From assembly GCF_010389155.1 (NCBI RefSeq), contig NC_057766.1:28219516-28283515 (forward strand): a stretch of 64,000 nucleotides of DNA, written 5' to 3'. A program made the position numbers and the translations under genes. The notes under the pieces were generated by a model that saw only the letters and a list, made by a program, of their open reading frames with translations, made no database searches and was not told the origin of the DNA. This stretch comes from Erigeron canadensis. Lineage: Eukaryota; Streptophyta; Magnoliopsida; Asterales; Asteraceae. Below are positions 52,401 through 64,000 of the stretch, piece after piece (position 1 is the first letter of the stretch; every line of letters starts with the position of its first letter).

Positions 52401-55400
52401 CTGTAAAACTCAATCTTTTGTTTAGCTTCCAAAATCTCTTTTTCAAGTTCACCAACCTGACCCAGAGAATCAGAAATGTGTATTTGTCCAAGTCAGATAA
52501 ATTCCAGGTGACAATAAAACTGACGTCAATTGTTTTGAACTTTTACATTATTGCAATTCTTTATGTTCAGCTGCTGATATGAGTTATCGCATCAGGAGCA
52601 AACAAAATTACACAACGGGGAGAACAATAAGAACAAAAGTGGCATAGACATTTCCCATTTGACTAAACTTAGTGATTATCCACAAATTACATGCCACTAG
52701 CTGTAAGATTAAAGTTATACACTAAGTAGATAGGTGGAACTATGAATTTCACCTTTTTATCTGCCTCTGTTGCCTCCTGGAACTTTGAGTTCAATGAACT
52801 CTGCTCCTCATTACTAAGTTGGTCCACTAAATGCTTCTCAAGAACAGGAACTCTAGGCTTTTGATGTCTTGGCTGCACATCTTCATCAATAGGTAATGGA
52901 ACTGGACGAGGTGGCCTTGCTGCAACGTGACTGACCTGACGTTGGGCAGTCATCCTATGTCCTTGTTGGACACCTAAGCAGAAAGAATCAGATTTGATGA
53001 GCAAAAATAAGACATGACTTTCTGTTCAACATTTGAAAGAATGACAAGCATCACAATTGTTAGCATCTACCTGGAGGACCATATGCAGGAAGTGGTTGAC
53101 CTGATGGAGGCAATGGTGTCCCCTCGAAAATAACACCAGCTGGAAGCACCTTAGGCAGAGGATGGCCTTCTCTGAACCGCTCCATAAGGTAGAGAGCAAT
53201 ACAGAATTCCTTCAAAGAAAGCATGCTGTCTTTGTCCTGGTCAGACAAGTCCCACACCTGCTTTAGAATATCTGTTATCCAAAAATAGCAATAAATTAAC
53301 GAGATTGCAGACAGCGACATCGAGATGCTACAAACAGATAAAACAAATGACAAGTTTTTGTTTTAATTCATGGGTTCAATAAATACATAAGTTCAGATTC
53401 CATGAAGGCACAACCTTAAACATTAAATTTTTGGCCAACTAAACTAGTCACCCTCTTATGATGAATCCATAATTCCATATGCATATATGTTCTCACCTAC
53501 TGATTGCACTAAAGTCTGATTAAGTCTTAAACTATGGTGAGATATCACTAACATGGAGCACATAACATTGATATAAAGGACGTGGCCTAAATCAAATATA
53601 ATATAATTATGGCTTGAGAATTACAAGAATATAAAAACCTTGATGATCTTTCTATTTGATACACACATAAAACTAATAAAAACATTACAAATAATCTAAG
53701 ACTACTTGGTTTTATCTAGACCTAGGATTTTAAAGATTCGCATAATCAAATTAAGTTTACCTTCTCAGGGCAATCAACATCAATATTGATGAATCTTAAC
53801 TTGGATTATTCAAAGAATATACTTCAATACACAAATGCATAAATAACAAGAAGCATTATGCTAGACATTCAGCTGCAGTAAATCATAAATTACACAAGGG
53901 AATTCAATTAGCATATACGCAATAGGTCATTTAACATGTTCAACTAAAGAAATCTAACACTGATTTGCATCAATCTTTACAGAAGACTTCATCCACTTAT
54001 CCATAATATTTTCCTGCAGTTCGTCTAACTGATCAGTTTCTAGGATATCTAAATAGCTGATGTTAACTGTCTGAACATTCAATACTTCTAGAAAATGGAA
54101 ACAATACTGTGATTACTAGTTTGTTCAAGCAATTGATACTTTTGTCATAGTGCCATAATCACACATCAGCTATGCCACTCCAACATTTCCGTTCTACTCT
54201 CAACGAACTAAAATCATATTCAACTACTGAGCTTAAATTGTTATCATATTCCCATACCAACCATATTCTATATACTGGAAAACACAATGAAAAATACACT
54301 TATTTTTTATTCCATTTCCTATATGCTATTCCAAAATTGTTAAGTTTCAATGTAAGCATCAATGAGTAAGATCTTAATTCGTTTCAATTGGCATTTGGGA
54401 ACATGGTTACATTAGTACTTGGCAAGGGGAAGAGAGAGGCTATATAATTTGACTAACGTTACTTTCATATATTGAAAGGTTCTCGAATTAAGAATATCTA
54501 TTAATGTTCCCAATTTCCCTACCTATATCTTTCTTTATGTTTCTGAATCAATAGCCTCTGAGATTTTCCCATAGAAATAAGTAAGGACTATTTGTTATCA
54601 AAAACTCAAAATGATAAGGGTTATATCCTTTAAGAGAACTGACTCAATAAAGCAAGAGAAAATAATGCACTGTCTACCTCTAGGCAACCTCCAGCTTAAG
54701 AACAGAGTGCGCGCCTGTTCACCCGTAATTTTTCCATCTTTGTCTTTATCTACTTCCACAAATACCTTGGTGTACTTTTGAACATTAGACTGTGTCATTT
54801 TTGGCCAAGGTTGCAAAGATTGACTAGAAGGAACATTATTAGCTCTAACAGGAGCAACGGGTGTATTCGGAACAGGAATTTGCTGATTGTATTTAAAAGT
54901 TGACTGCATTTGCTGGTTCTGACCAACTGTTTGTTGTTGGGTAATACTTGTTTGAGAGGGCTGGCTAGGTACATTAGCAAAATTGGTCATAGCCGGCCGA
55001 GAACCGTTGGTTGATGAGACATTTAGGCCAGTACCCTGAGATGAGGCAGTAAATAAATTATCACCAAAGGCCGAACTAGACAAGGAACCATTCCTTGCAA
55101 CATGGCTGCTTGAATCTTTAGTTTCAGTCCCACTCGCAGCAACAGCATGACCATTTGGTTTGAAAGCAAGATTTTCGGATAAGCTGGTAGACCCCTGTGG
55201 TCTCGGTTGTACTGTGACTGACTGCCCTGATGATGTAAGCCCACTATTAGAAACTTGAGATGATACCCCAGATGTGGGACCAGTATTCCTCTCACCAAGC
55301 CAATCATTGAAGAGACTTGAAGTTGAAGGACGGGGAGGCGCTGTGAGTCCACTTGCCAGACCATGACTCGCTCCATGCTGAGGTTGCAATGTGGAGTTAG

Positions 55401-57848
55401 GAAGAGGTGTCCCATATGGCCTCATATCTTGACTTTGTTGAGACGAATAGCCCTGTGGGCCCCTTATACTCATACTTTGAGAAGCTACTGGAGCACTAGC
55501 ACGTATCTGTGGGACAGTTGGACCCGCAGTTATACCCATACTATGAGAAGCTACTGGAGCACTACCACGCACCTGTGTTGGAGCGGCAGTCACATTCAAG
55601 TTTGACTGAGTGGTCAAGGCTCCAAGATTGATTTGAGGAGCAGGAATTTTAGCAGAAGCAGGTCCATACAATGCTGCTTTCACCATATCTGGAGTAAGGT
55701 CTCTTTTACTTTGTGCAACTGTTACAAGTTTAAGAGCGTTGTAAAACTCTGCCCGCCCAAGGAAACCGGTTCGGTTTTGATCAGCATGTGTCCATATCTG
55801 CATGATAAATCACAATTTGTTAATAAGACAAGCCTTGCGCAGATAAAGAGACATACGGAATCACATAGCAATGCAGAAGGCTATAACTCTGTTTATGATG
55901 GTAAAAGAACTAGCGTCTCAACATAAAAGTTTCCGCATAGGAAAACTTGGATTGGGTAAATAACAAGACTAAAACTTAATTGGAGAAACTACGATGTGCT
56001 TTAGATTAGCATCGCAACATACATTATGCCATTATAGCACAACAGATCATGGCCGTGGTTTGTAAAACTGAATGAATGATGAATAAGTGCCTAAAATTAA
56101 AGTGGCGGACTGGCAGGTGGTTCAAACTTCAAAAAGCACTATTAGAGAATCATTTTAGACGAAACGTAATAACTGCAAGTGCTCTGAATGTTTAAAAAAA
56201 TCAAGTAACCTTATCACGTGCCGCCACCAATGGTCAAGTGTTGGTAGATGTAGCAAAAATAAATATGATATTCATTTGCAATTGTTACAAAAAGGCAACG
56301 GTTACACAACTTTATTTCAATAGTCATGAGCAGTCAAGTATATAAGTAAGTGTTTGAACATGTTACATGCTCCATGAAAGATTCTTCAAAAAAATTGGGT
56401 CAATCAAAATAAAAGGATGTACACAAAAATCAAAAGTCTATATGATATGCACAAATGACGAGAAAAGGATAAAGTGATATGGCTTATATGGGGTGAGTCG
56501 ATGGGTATCCAATCGTGGTACCGGGCCTAGGGTTTCCCCCGTGCGACTATCTCCACTATAGAAATAAAAAGTAAATAAAGATCAAATTCACTAGTAAATA
56601 CTAGAAAAAGGATGATTACAACTAAAAGAAATAGAATATAGATGAGTGATAAAGTGTAACAGAGTATTATGTCCTCAAGAAGAAGAATGATTTTGTCTTT
56701 TAAGAAAACAAAGCTTAACCCTCAGTAAATATTTAAGACATAGGCAGGGTAATATGTGCGGATAATGATTAGAAGATGTCTAAATCAAGAAATGATTAGA
56801 CAATGCAATGACTCAATAAAAGCCAAACAAATAGAGCAAGTTATTTTTATTTCGTGCTTTGGAGCACTATAGAGATTTGCCATTATCCTTAGCTATAACT
56901 AGAGGCTGCTTGTTTGTAATGTGAACAAGTCTTAATGAATTAGTATACATCAACACAAGATAGGTGTTCTAAGTTCAAGTAAGGGTTGTACACGAAAATA
57001 ATATCCAAGGGAAGTACTTTAAGATACGTACTTCATAGTATACATCTTAAAGTACCACTTGACCATCTATCTTCTATTTTATTTACCATGAAAGTATTGT
57101 TAGGTTATAAACCATAAGATAAACGATAGATAACTTGTTTAAACATTCTTATTCACATGAAATTTCCTTAATTTCTCGTTAGTCCAATCACCTTGTCGAA
57201 TTCCATTTCATCCACAACATGTGAACTACATTTAAATAACTCATCACTTTATTAACTTACGTATGGCTTTAAAAAATCATTTCTGCAACACTTGTATTAT
57301 GCTTGCATAACAGTTCCAACAGATTATAATCACTGTAACACCGGATACACCAACTTACGACAACTAATAGCTCGGTATTATATAAGTTAAAAATCTACAG
57401 TATTCAAACATTATGCGACAAACACGCACATCACACACAACACATTCCGCATTTCTGCCGTACAGACAACGCCTCATTCATTATACTTGCAAAAAATTAA
57501 CACTATTTAACTACAAATTCGACAAATCGGCAATCGGATCTTATAACACTAACTAACTAGTAACTAGTGATAGATCCTATGATCTAGTAATTCCATAATA
57601 CAAGTAGTCATATCTAAAAACAGACACAAATATCAAACCCTAACTTCATCTCACACACACACACATATATATACATATATATAGCTATATAGATATAGAA
57701 AAATAACCTGAGCGAGAACTGGAGTCGGCAAACCAGAGGCTTTAAAAAAAGTAACAGCTTCAGAGCCACTAATCTGGCCATCGTGATCTAAATCAGCTCG
57801 TTTGAAGTATAATTCGAACTGATCCATATTCGGTCCACTAACCGCCAT
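49449..57848 (-). CDS. EH-domain endocytic protein (AtEH/Pan1 type, TPLATE complex)
   Basis: 13 exons on the minus strand: 57708-57848, 54678-55797, 53071-53271, 52753-52973, 52382-52456, 52211-52282, 52014-52112, 51839-51907, 51642-51756, 50932-51000, 50551-50830, 50316-50424, 49449-50087. Sum 3210 nt, 1069 aa, phases consistent. EH domain 1 (about 7-95) has the EF-hand loop DLDHDGQISGSE. A Pro/Ser/Gln-rich linker follows. EH domain 2 (about 385-470) has DKDKDGKITGEQ and DLSDQDKDSMLSLKEF. A coiled coil spans about 545-710, then an acidic WDENWDKFEDE patch. The C-terminus has three ESVPxTP repeats and several YDS/FDS motifs. This is the architecture of plant AtEH1/Pan1 and AtEH2/Pan1, subunits of the TPLATE complex in clathrin-mediated endocytosis, where EH domains bind NPF motifs and anionic lipids. 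Length lies between the two Arabidopsis paralogues. Introns 1 (1.9 kb) and 2 (1.4 kb) are long and hold no other gene. Confidence 0.95.
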
Positions 57849-58430
57849 CTAATCACGATTAAGGATTAATTAACAGATCTAACTGATTTCATAAAACGGT
57901 TTTTTTATTTAAAAAAAAAAAATACTGGAATTGTGGATATTTTTTTATTTTTTGTTTTGGAGTGGATATATAAGATCTGAAATTGTAAGTAATGAAAATG
58001 AAAGGTTTAGTAATGATAATAATTAGGGTTCGCTGGATCGAGAGAGAGAAAAAGAGGGAATTGTGTCAGAGTCATTAGTTGGCTTTCGTCGGCCGGGGAA
58101 GGGCTTAAAATGTAAATTTCAGAGTGTGTGTTTTTTTGGATGGACACTGCCGTGGCGACCGATGTCAATTATTTTGTGCGGGTTTGGGGAAATTAATTAA
58201 GTCGAGTGGGAATTAAAGTGCTATGCTTTGCAATTTTGCGTCTTACGGTTATTGTATTAAAACTAATACGATAGCTATATAAATTCGAATATGCCTTCCT
58301 GGATATGAAATAAATTATGGTTAAAGTAAACTAATCATCATCAAAGCTAAACTAGATCTATACCCGGTTGTTGACCAGGTTAGAAACTGTATATATATAT
58401 GTTTGAAACTATTGATGCAAGTTATTTTAT
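57849..58430. other. Promoter region of the EH-protein gene
   Basis: Upstream flank of the minus-strand EH gene; a gagagagagaaa tract near 58041 may be in the leader. Nothing else is supported. Confidence 0.35.
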
Positions 58431-58638
58431 GACCGTTTATTTTATGACCAATCTTAAACATGTGTTTTTTTTGTAACTTACACACCACCATGATTTTCCG
58501 ACCACCGCGTCGCCGGAAAGTCTTAGTGTTTTTACAAAAAAAGTCTTGTATATCGTAGTAGATGATAATGGTGGTGTATAAGTTACAAAAAACACATGTC
58601 CTAAATGGTCCTAAACTAAGAGGTGGTCCTAAAATAAC
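58431..58638. mobile_element. MITE-like long inverted repeat
   Basis: The arms, roughly 75 bases each, share gttatttta, aggaccacct/tgaccgttt-like blocks, acatgtgttttttgtaactta and acaccacca in inverted order. They enclose a short GC-rich centre (ccgaccaccgcgtcgccgg). The whole could fold into a near-perfect hairpin. Superfamily undetermined because I find no clear target duplication. Confidence 0.6.
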
Positions 58639-59653
58639 CTACCCAAAAACTATATATATATATATATATATATATTTAAGAGTACACGAAACGTGTTGAA
58701 CTTTATATAAAAAAATAAAATAAATCAACAAAAGTGTAAATATCCAACTTTTATTAGTAAAAGGCATAACATATATCTAATAGGATAATGACGGGTTGAA
58801 TTTTGTTGCATTGTCGGGTGTCGGGTTTTGTACAGATCTGGTCGGGTTTTGACCCACGCTCATGCCTAACAACGCTATCGCCACCGCTGCCATCCGTCAC
58901 GACTCCACCGCTGCCACCCGTCACCTATGTTGTATTGCACGGGTACCCTTTTAGTATAATAATAACAATGCATATATGACTTAAACTATATATATTCCAT
59001 AAACAAAATATATGTCATATTCTAACAAAAAAATTAAAAAATGTAAATGCAAGCAAAAAAAAAATTTGAGAACAAAATAAATAAATAAATAAAGTTTAAA
59101 ATAACAATACCATAACAATTAAATGTCAAATAATGAACAAACATGAACAAAATACCAAAACTAAATTAAAGTGATATAAAAAAAAAAACATGTGTTTTTT
59201 TTTGTTGAGAAGTTATATGACCATGTTTTCTTTTTTAAGATACAATGAAGAGGAATAATGAAAAATGATTAATAGAAAATTGTTTATGTTGTATATATAA
59301 TAACTTTTTATGAAAGTTTTAAGAATGATATCCCTACATTATATAAATCTCACTTCAAAATTTGTTAGTTACTGCCTATGTGGCATGCTTAAAAATACAA
59401 GAAAGCCCAAAAATCATTACAATATTGCTCCTTGGAAGGTCTACGGATTAGTTACTTTTATAAGAAGTTCAAATTTTCAAAAACGGATTGGTTATGCATT
59501 CAAGAAGTTCAAATTTTTGAAAAATTTGAATATGTAACCGTTCATGTATTGCTTGTGGCGGTTACTTCCTTACATGTCTATGTCTATATAAGGCCACTTT
59601 CATTCAGTTTTAAGGCATTTCAAAACGTAAACATATAACAGATCAATTTTAGC
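58639..59653. other. AT-rich stretch with a Helitron-like 3' end
   Basis: At about 58935-58955 gtattgcacgggtaccc is followed by ttttagt, resembling a plant Helitron 3' hairpin and terminus. GC-rich trinucleotide-like sequence (gccaccgctgcca) precedes it. No matching 5' end is resolved. The right end holds a TATA-like tctatataagg at about 59583, 70 bases before the RPA-like start codon. Confidence 0.4.
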
Positions 59654-60501
59654 ATGGCTTCACTAAACCATGTTTCAATTAGAAATTTGTGTCCAAATAA
59701 TAAGCCATGTACGATAACGGTTAGAATTTGCGGCTATGGAAGCAACCTCTATATGGAGATGTTAATAACATAGGTAGTATTGAGATGATCCTAATGGACG
59801 AACATGTAAGTATTCATTGTTTGTGAATTTTTCTTTTTTGATTAGATTATTTTTTAACATAACTTTCTTTCGAATTTATAACTAGCTTTTTAACATTCTA
59901 ATGTATAAACATTTTCATTTTGACAGTTTGATAAAGTGGTTGTTGTTGCAACAATCGGTTTTAATCCAACCGACCAGTTATGGTATTCAATGGAATGTGT
60001 GAACTATTCTCAAGAAGTTAAGTTGACCAATCTCTACATGGATGCGGTCGACATTATTGATGCTTTAAGGGACAACAAAATGTGGATTTGTTGTTCATGT
60101 AACAAGGAGTTGTTCTCATCAATCCTATGTATATATTTATATTTCATATTAAAACTCTATAATCATTAAGTTGTGTGGTAAAATTGTATCTCTTTTTTTT
60201 TGTAGGTTTAATGTGCAAGTTAGGATTGTAAATGTCACTGGTGCTATTGGAGTTAAAATGAATGATCAACAAATTTCAAATCTTATACAAAGAACAGCCT
60301 ATCAAATTTGTGATAAAAATTATGAGGTATATTTGTAATAGGTCATTAGTTGTAAAATGGTCATTAGTTGTAATAGGAGTACATTTACTTCGCTACATGC
60401 ATGCTTGAACTGGTGTTAAAAAAATTATTTAAGGTTATAGCACATCCACGTGGGTCTATATATCAAAGTGGGGAAAAATTCATAATACCTATCACATCCA
60501 G
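59654..60501 (+). pseudogene. RPA70-like (OB-fold) gene of Helitron type, broken
   Basis: Segments recall plant replication protein A 70-kDa-like genes that are abundant in Helitrons: MASLNHVSIRNLCPNNKPCTI from 59654; then, after a one-base frame change near 59732, RLWKQPLYGDVNNIGSIEMILMDE up to a donor at about 59807. A second exon from 59927 reads VVVVATIGFNPTDQLWYSMECV and ends WICCSCNKEL, the DBD-C zinc-ribbon region. A third, 60206-60325, reads FNVQVRIVNVTGAIGVKM then NLIQRTAYQ. A last piece, about 60434-60501, reads VIAHPRGSIYQSGEKFIIPI. The frameshift and loss of the second Cys of the first zinc pair (CVNY instead of CxxC) argue for decay. Intact relatives bind single-stranded DNA. No Rep/helicase sequence is present here. 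Confidence 0.65.
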
Positions 60502-60739
60502 GTAACCAACATAATCCTTTTTATATGCGCATACTATGGGCAATCAATTTTATAATTTCTCTCCGGCATGCAATGTACGCGTTTTAAGCCCTCGTGTATC
60601 ATTAATAAATCCCAAGGTATATGTAGCATTAATCTTCTTTAAATTAATCAACTCATAAGAATATTTTTATTATGTCCAACTCAGTTATATTTATTCATTG
60701 ATATAATTTTAAAATAAAGTTTAAGAAAAATTATTTAGG

Positions 60740-60773
60740 GTTGTCCGTGCATCGTACGGGGTCTAAGCACTAG
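60740..60773 (+). mobile_element. Helitron 3' terminus (hairpin plus CTAG)
   Basis: Stem-forming ccgtgcatcgtacgg is followed 11 bases later by CTAG at 60770-60773 and then T, the classic Helitron 3' end (hairpin, CTRR, insertion before T). It lies 240 bases downstream of the RPA-like pseudogene in the same orientation, so the two probably belong to one element whose 5' end I could not locate. A TCTATAAAGTTAAAAAG sequence begins a few bases later at about 60779 and may be the 5' end of a second, adjacent Helitron. Confidence 0.6.
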
Positions 60774-63406
60774 TATATATCTATAAAGTTAAAAAGATTT
60801 GTTTTGATAGTAACAGATTTATGATAGATTTTAAATATAATTATCTATTTAATAATTTAAAAAAATTTTAAGAAAAAAAAGAACTAAATGTGATGTTATA
60901 AATTAACTAATTTAAAACAAATAATTAGTAAGAAAATGTCTAATAATGATATTTAGGTTTTCCTTTAATAATTATGATGTCATCATAATTTTTTTTTATT
61001 TATATAAGAGAAGATATATATATATATATAATATATCGAGATTCAATATTTAAAAAGTCATATATCTGTTTGAATGATTTTTGAAAGAAATGAATTACGT
61101 ATGAACAAAGTATTGTTTTATTTATGTGCATATTATTATTTTTCCCTTTAATGTTGAGTGATATATAAAATGATACTACTTATTCAAATATTAGTAGGTT
61201 ATTTGTGCAATGAGACGAGTGATGTTGTGATGGTGACGATAACGAGATATAGAAGTTGAGTGCTGACTAGTGGTGGTGGTGGCGGCGACGGCGGATTAGC
61301 GGGATGAAATATTGTATTATTGTATATATTAATGGGTTGTAGTTCTTATGTATGATATTACTGTATAAGATAAGAGAAACAATGTCAATATTTTAGACAT
61401 TTTAAAATCAAGACATAAAAAAAGATCTCAAAATATTTTACATAAAATAATAAAAATGTAGATCAATTGGTAAAATACTTTTTCTTTTAAGTCATTTTGC
61501 ATAAACCAATTAAAAAAACTTTTATTAAATCATAAAAGCTATTACCAAGTTGATAATGGAGGTGTTCTTGCCCAAATGTATATCTACCAATATCTATTTC
61601 CTATTAAACTTATCACTCTATTGTTAAGTTTTTTTTAATGGAAAAAGGAAATGAATGAAAAAAGAAAAATTTATAAAAAGCATTCTTAAGATTTTTTAAA
61701 ATGTGGAAAGGAGAAGAGTAGAGAAAAAGGAAAGTTACAGTACAAATTGCTCCAACATCTTTATTCTCAAAATTAGGCTGATTTGTTCCCCTCCCATTTC
61801 CTTTCCATTCTTTATTAATCAAAACTAAAACTAAAGAATACAATACGGATGAATTGGAGGTCAACATAAACATTTTCTTGTTTATTGCACTTCTTTTATG
61901 TTCGTATGGTTAAACTAATGTTTTAGTTTCCACCATTTTCATTGTTGCTAATAAAATTGCTACAACTATGTATAATAATAACTATCCATACTCAGATTTA
62001 AAAGTATAGTCCTTAAATATAAGACCTACTTTTTTTTTGAAACATCCTTAACTTCACCATTACTTGTAATTCTTGTAATCTTTATAAATCTTTTATAAAA
62101 CTTGATAGGTGTGTGAGAGTACAATTTAAAATTATATTTAGTGTTTTGAAAAAACATGTCCTTATATGTTTTGTCAAGACAACATTTTCACTTCAATTAC
62201 ATATAAATAATCACTTTTATTGGCAAACATCTTTTTTAGTTATATAGGTGATGTAAGCACAATAATTAAATAATATATTTAAAACGTAATTACAGATACC
62301 CCTTAATAGTATATGTGAACTTATTATACATGTTAATATAAACTTTCTCAAAACTTAACTATTCTATGTTATCCGTCAAATTTAAATTGTTAATGTCATT
62401 GCTTTTGTTGGTTGTGGACGGTGTATTTTTTTTTTATCTTTTTATTTTTTTTAATTTTTTTTTTATCTTTTTATGTTTTTTTCAATGTTTGTCTCAACTT
62501 AAAAATTTAATTTTTTTTTTTTAAATTTCCATTTAATATTTTTTTTATCAAGTATATTGAATCGAATTTATGTGGGATCATGAATAAAGTTTGGGGGAGT
62601 CGTAAGCATAATCAAACTTTAAAGTTTATAGACTAAAGATCCACATTAATTAGCTCACTACTTACGTAAACAAAATCTAAATACTACCCATACTTAAAAC
62701 ATCATTGTTATGCCAACCCATACTTAAAACATCATTGTTATGACAATGATGTATAGTGTAAATAGTTAGGCATTTTTAGGTTGTTAACTAAGATCTTAAG
62801 TTTAATTTTTAAGGGTGATAAGTCTTGAGTTTTTCGTCTGAATATTTATAACGATTCTGGATCAACATCTCGTTACTTAGGATGCGTGCGATGCTTCACC
62901 ACTAAAATAAGGTTTTCCTAATATCATATTCTAACCGAATGTTTGAAAAAAAAACATCATTGTTATTAAAAAAAAAACACCTCATAATAATACCAAACAA
63001 AAAATGGAATACACATTCTTTTTTTCTTAACCCAACAAAATTACATCAAATTTTTAAATTTAAATATTTATATTAATATAAAAAGAGAGAACAAGATCCC
63101 CAAATTACCAAATCAGTAGTAGTTAGAAAAAGGTAAATTCCATAAACATCAACCCATCCATCCATCCATCCCAACTAAACCTTGAAACAAAGAAAGAAAA
63201 GGGAAAGACCAAAGAATTGAAAAGAGCAAAAAGTGGAGAAAGATTTGGATTGAACACCTCTGCATTTTTTTCTCTCTCTCCTTAAAAAAAAAAAATTCAC
63301 ACAAATTTCCAATCATTTCAATCCATTCTAACCAAATATTTACATTCATATACATACATATATATTTATATATCAAATCAAGTAATATAAATTAATAGAA
63401 TAAAAA
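60774..63406. other. Intergenic stretch upstream of the SRPK gene
   Basis: Very AT-rich with T-runs near 62427-62525 and a GC-rich patch ggtggtggtggcggcgacggcgg near 61271 that resembles the inner part of another Helitron. The last 200 bases hold a CT-rich tract (about 63272-63283), probably the SRPK leader. No other gene is supported. Confidence 0.4.
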
Positions 63407-63589
63407 ATGTCATCTTGTTCATCATCATCTGCATCTGAAGAAGATGAAGACTTGGATTGTTACCGGAAAGGTGGTTATCACGCTGTCAGAACCGGTGATT
63501 CTTTTTCTTCCGGCAGATTCATTGCTCAACGGAAGCTCGGCTGGGGTCAGTTTTCCACCGTTTGGCTTGCCTATGATACTCAAAATTCT
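63407..63589 (+). CDS. SRPK: SRPK-type SR-protein kinase, first exon (gene continues past the right edge)
   Basis: Exon 1 encodes 61 residues and ends at a gtaagt donor in phase 0. MSSCSSSSASEEDEDLDCYRKGGYH is the acidic, Ser-rich N-terminus typical of plant SRPK/Sky1-like kinases. It is followed by VRTGDSFSSGRFIAQRKL and the ATP-binding glycine loop LGWGQFSTVWLAYDT. These kinases phosphorylate Arg-Ser repeats of SR splicing factors. The remaining window after the donor is intron; the catalytic core lies outside. Confidence 0.9.
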
Positions 63590-64000
63590 GTAAGTTATAT
63601 ATATCTATATATTTATATTTATATTTTTTTGTTTTCAAGTTTATATTTGCTGAGAGATCCGTGATCCGGATGTGATTCTAACCTATATCTTGTTATATTA
63701 TTCTGCAATATATAAGAAAGTTATTTATTTATATGTAATGTATATGTAGGTATATGTGTATATGGAAAGTGGATATAAAGTTTGGATTTTTTTTGTATGA
63801 TATACTTATTGCCAAAAATAGAATGTATAGTTAAAGAAATAAGATCTTTGGAATGTGTTGTTTATTATAAATGTGTGGTTATAGTAGCTGGAGTTGATGT
63901 ATGCATACATTATACGGGCCGTTGATCTTTGGTTTTGTTTGTTTTTCGATCGGTGGAGAGTTATAGATGGTAATATTCTCGAGTTAATGATCTTTTGAAG

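Noticed and set aside
54795..55605. Alternative-frame ORFs over EH-protein exon 2
   Set aside because: Low-complexity shadows of the Pro/Ser/Gln-rich linker; they contain no start context or domain.
56480..56570. GC-richer piece in EH intron 1 with a tttcccccgtgcgact motif
   Set aside because: Resembles part of a SINE or LTR, but no A-box/B-box pair, inverted ends or duplication could be made out.

Overview
The window is plant nuclear DNA: AT-rich, with GT-AG introns, tRNA-derived SINEs, Helitrons, MITEs and a TRIM retrotransposon around plant-specific gene families (ATL, PILS, GLR3, plant EH/Pan1). It is most likely a eudicot. The transposon-borne Myb/SANT (GST-T3-like) gene and the Helitron style would fit an asterid such as Asteraceae, but that is only an impression.

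Layout, left to right: an intronless ATL-type RING-H2 E3 ligase (minus, about 1.1-1.7 kb); a repeat-rich stretch to 11 kb with a SINE-like copy, a Tourist MITE, a tRNA-Glu(CUC), a CACTA-type MITE and two Helitrons; a 10-exon PIN-LIKES auxin carrier (plus, 11.3-13.9 kb); a complete TRIM at about 15 kb; the 24-exon exosome nuclease RRP44/DIS3 (minus, 16.7-23.8 kb); a decayed Harbinger-like element with a broken Myb/SANT gene (25-27 kb), abutting a truncated duplicate of the first three RRP44 exons (27.1-28.5 kb); a clade-3 glutamate receptor-like channel (minus, 30.5-34.9 kb); about 8 kb of AT-rich intergenic DNA with MITEs; a PP2C phosphatase (plus, 43.1-45.5 kb); an intronless vacuolar-type amino acid transporter (plus, 47.1-48.4 kb); a 13-exon EH-domain endocytic protein of the TPLATE-complex type (minus, 49.4-57.8 kb); a decayed RPA-like gene next to a Helitron 3' end (59.7-60.8 kb); and the first exon of an SRPK-type kinase running off the right edge.

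The genes are functionally unrelated, as usual in a plant chromosome; I see no operon-like or defence-like cluster. For PILS, RRP44, GLR, PP2C and the EH protein I assembled exons by hand. In each case the exon sum is divisible by three, phases match at every junction, and protein length fits the family (420, 932, 928, 389 and 1069 aa).

I did not find a new biological system. The most interesting items are a RRP44-transposon chimera whose reading frame is still open, a Helitron family ending in an unusual YTCTCGT motif, and a CACTA MITE packed with 20-bp palindromes.
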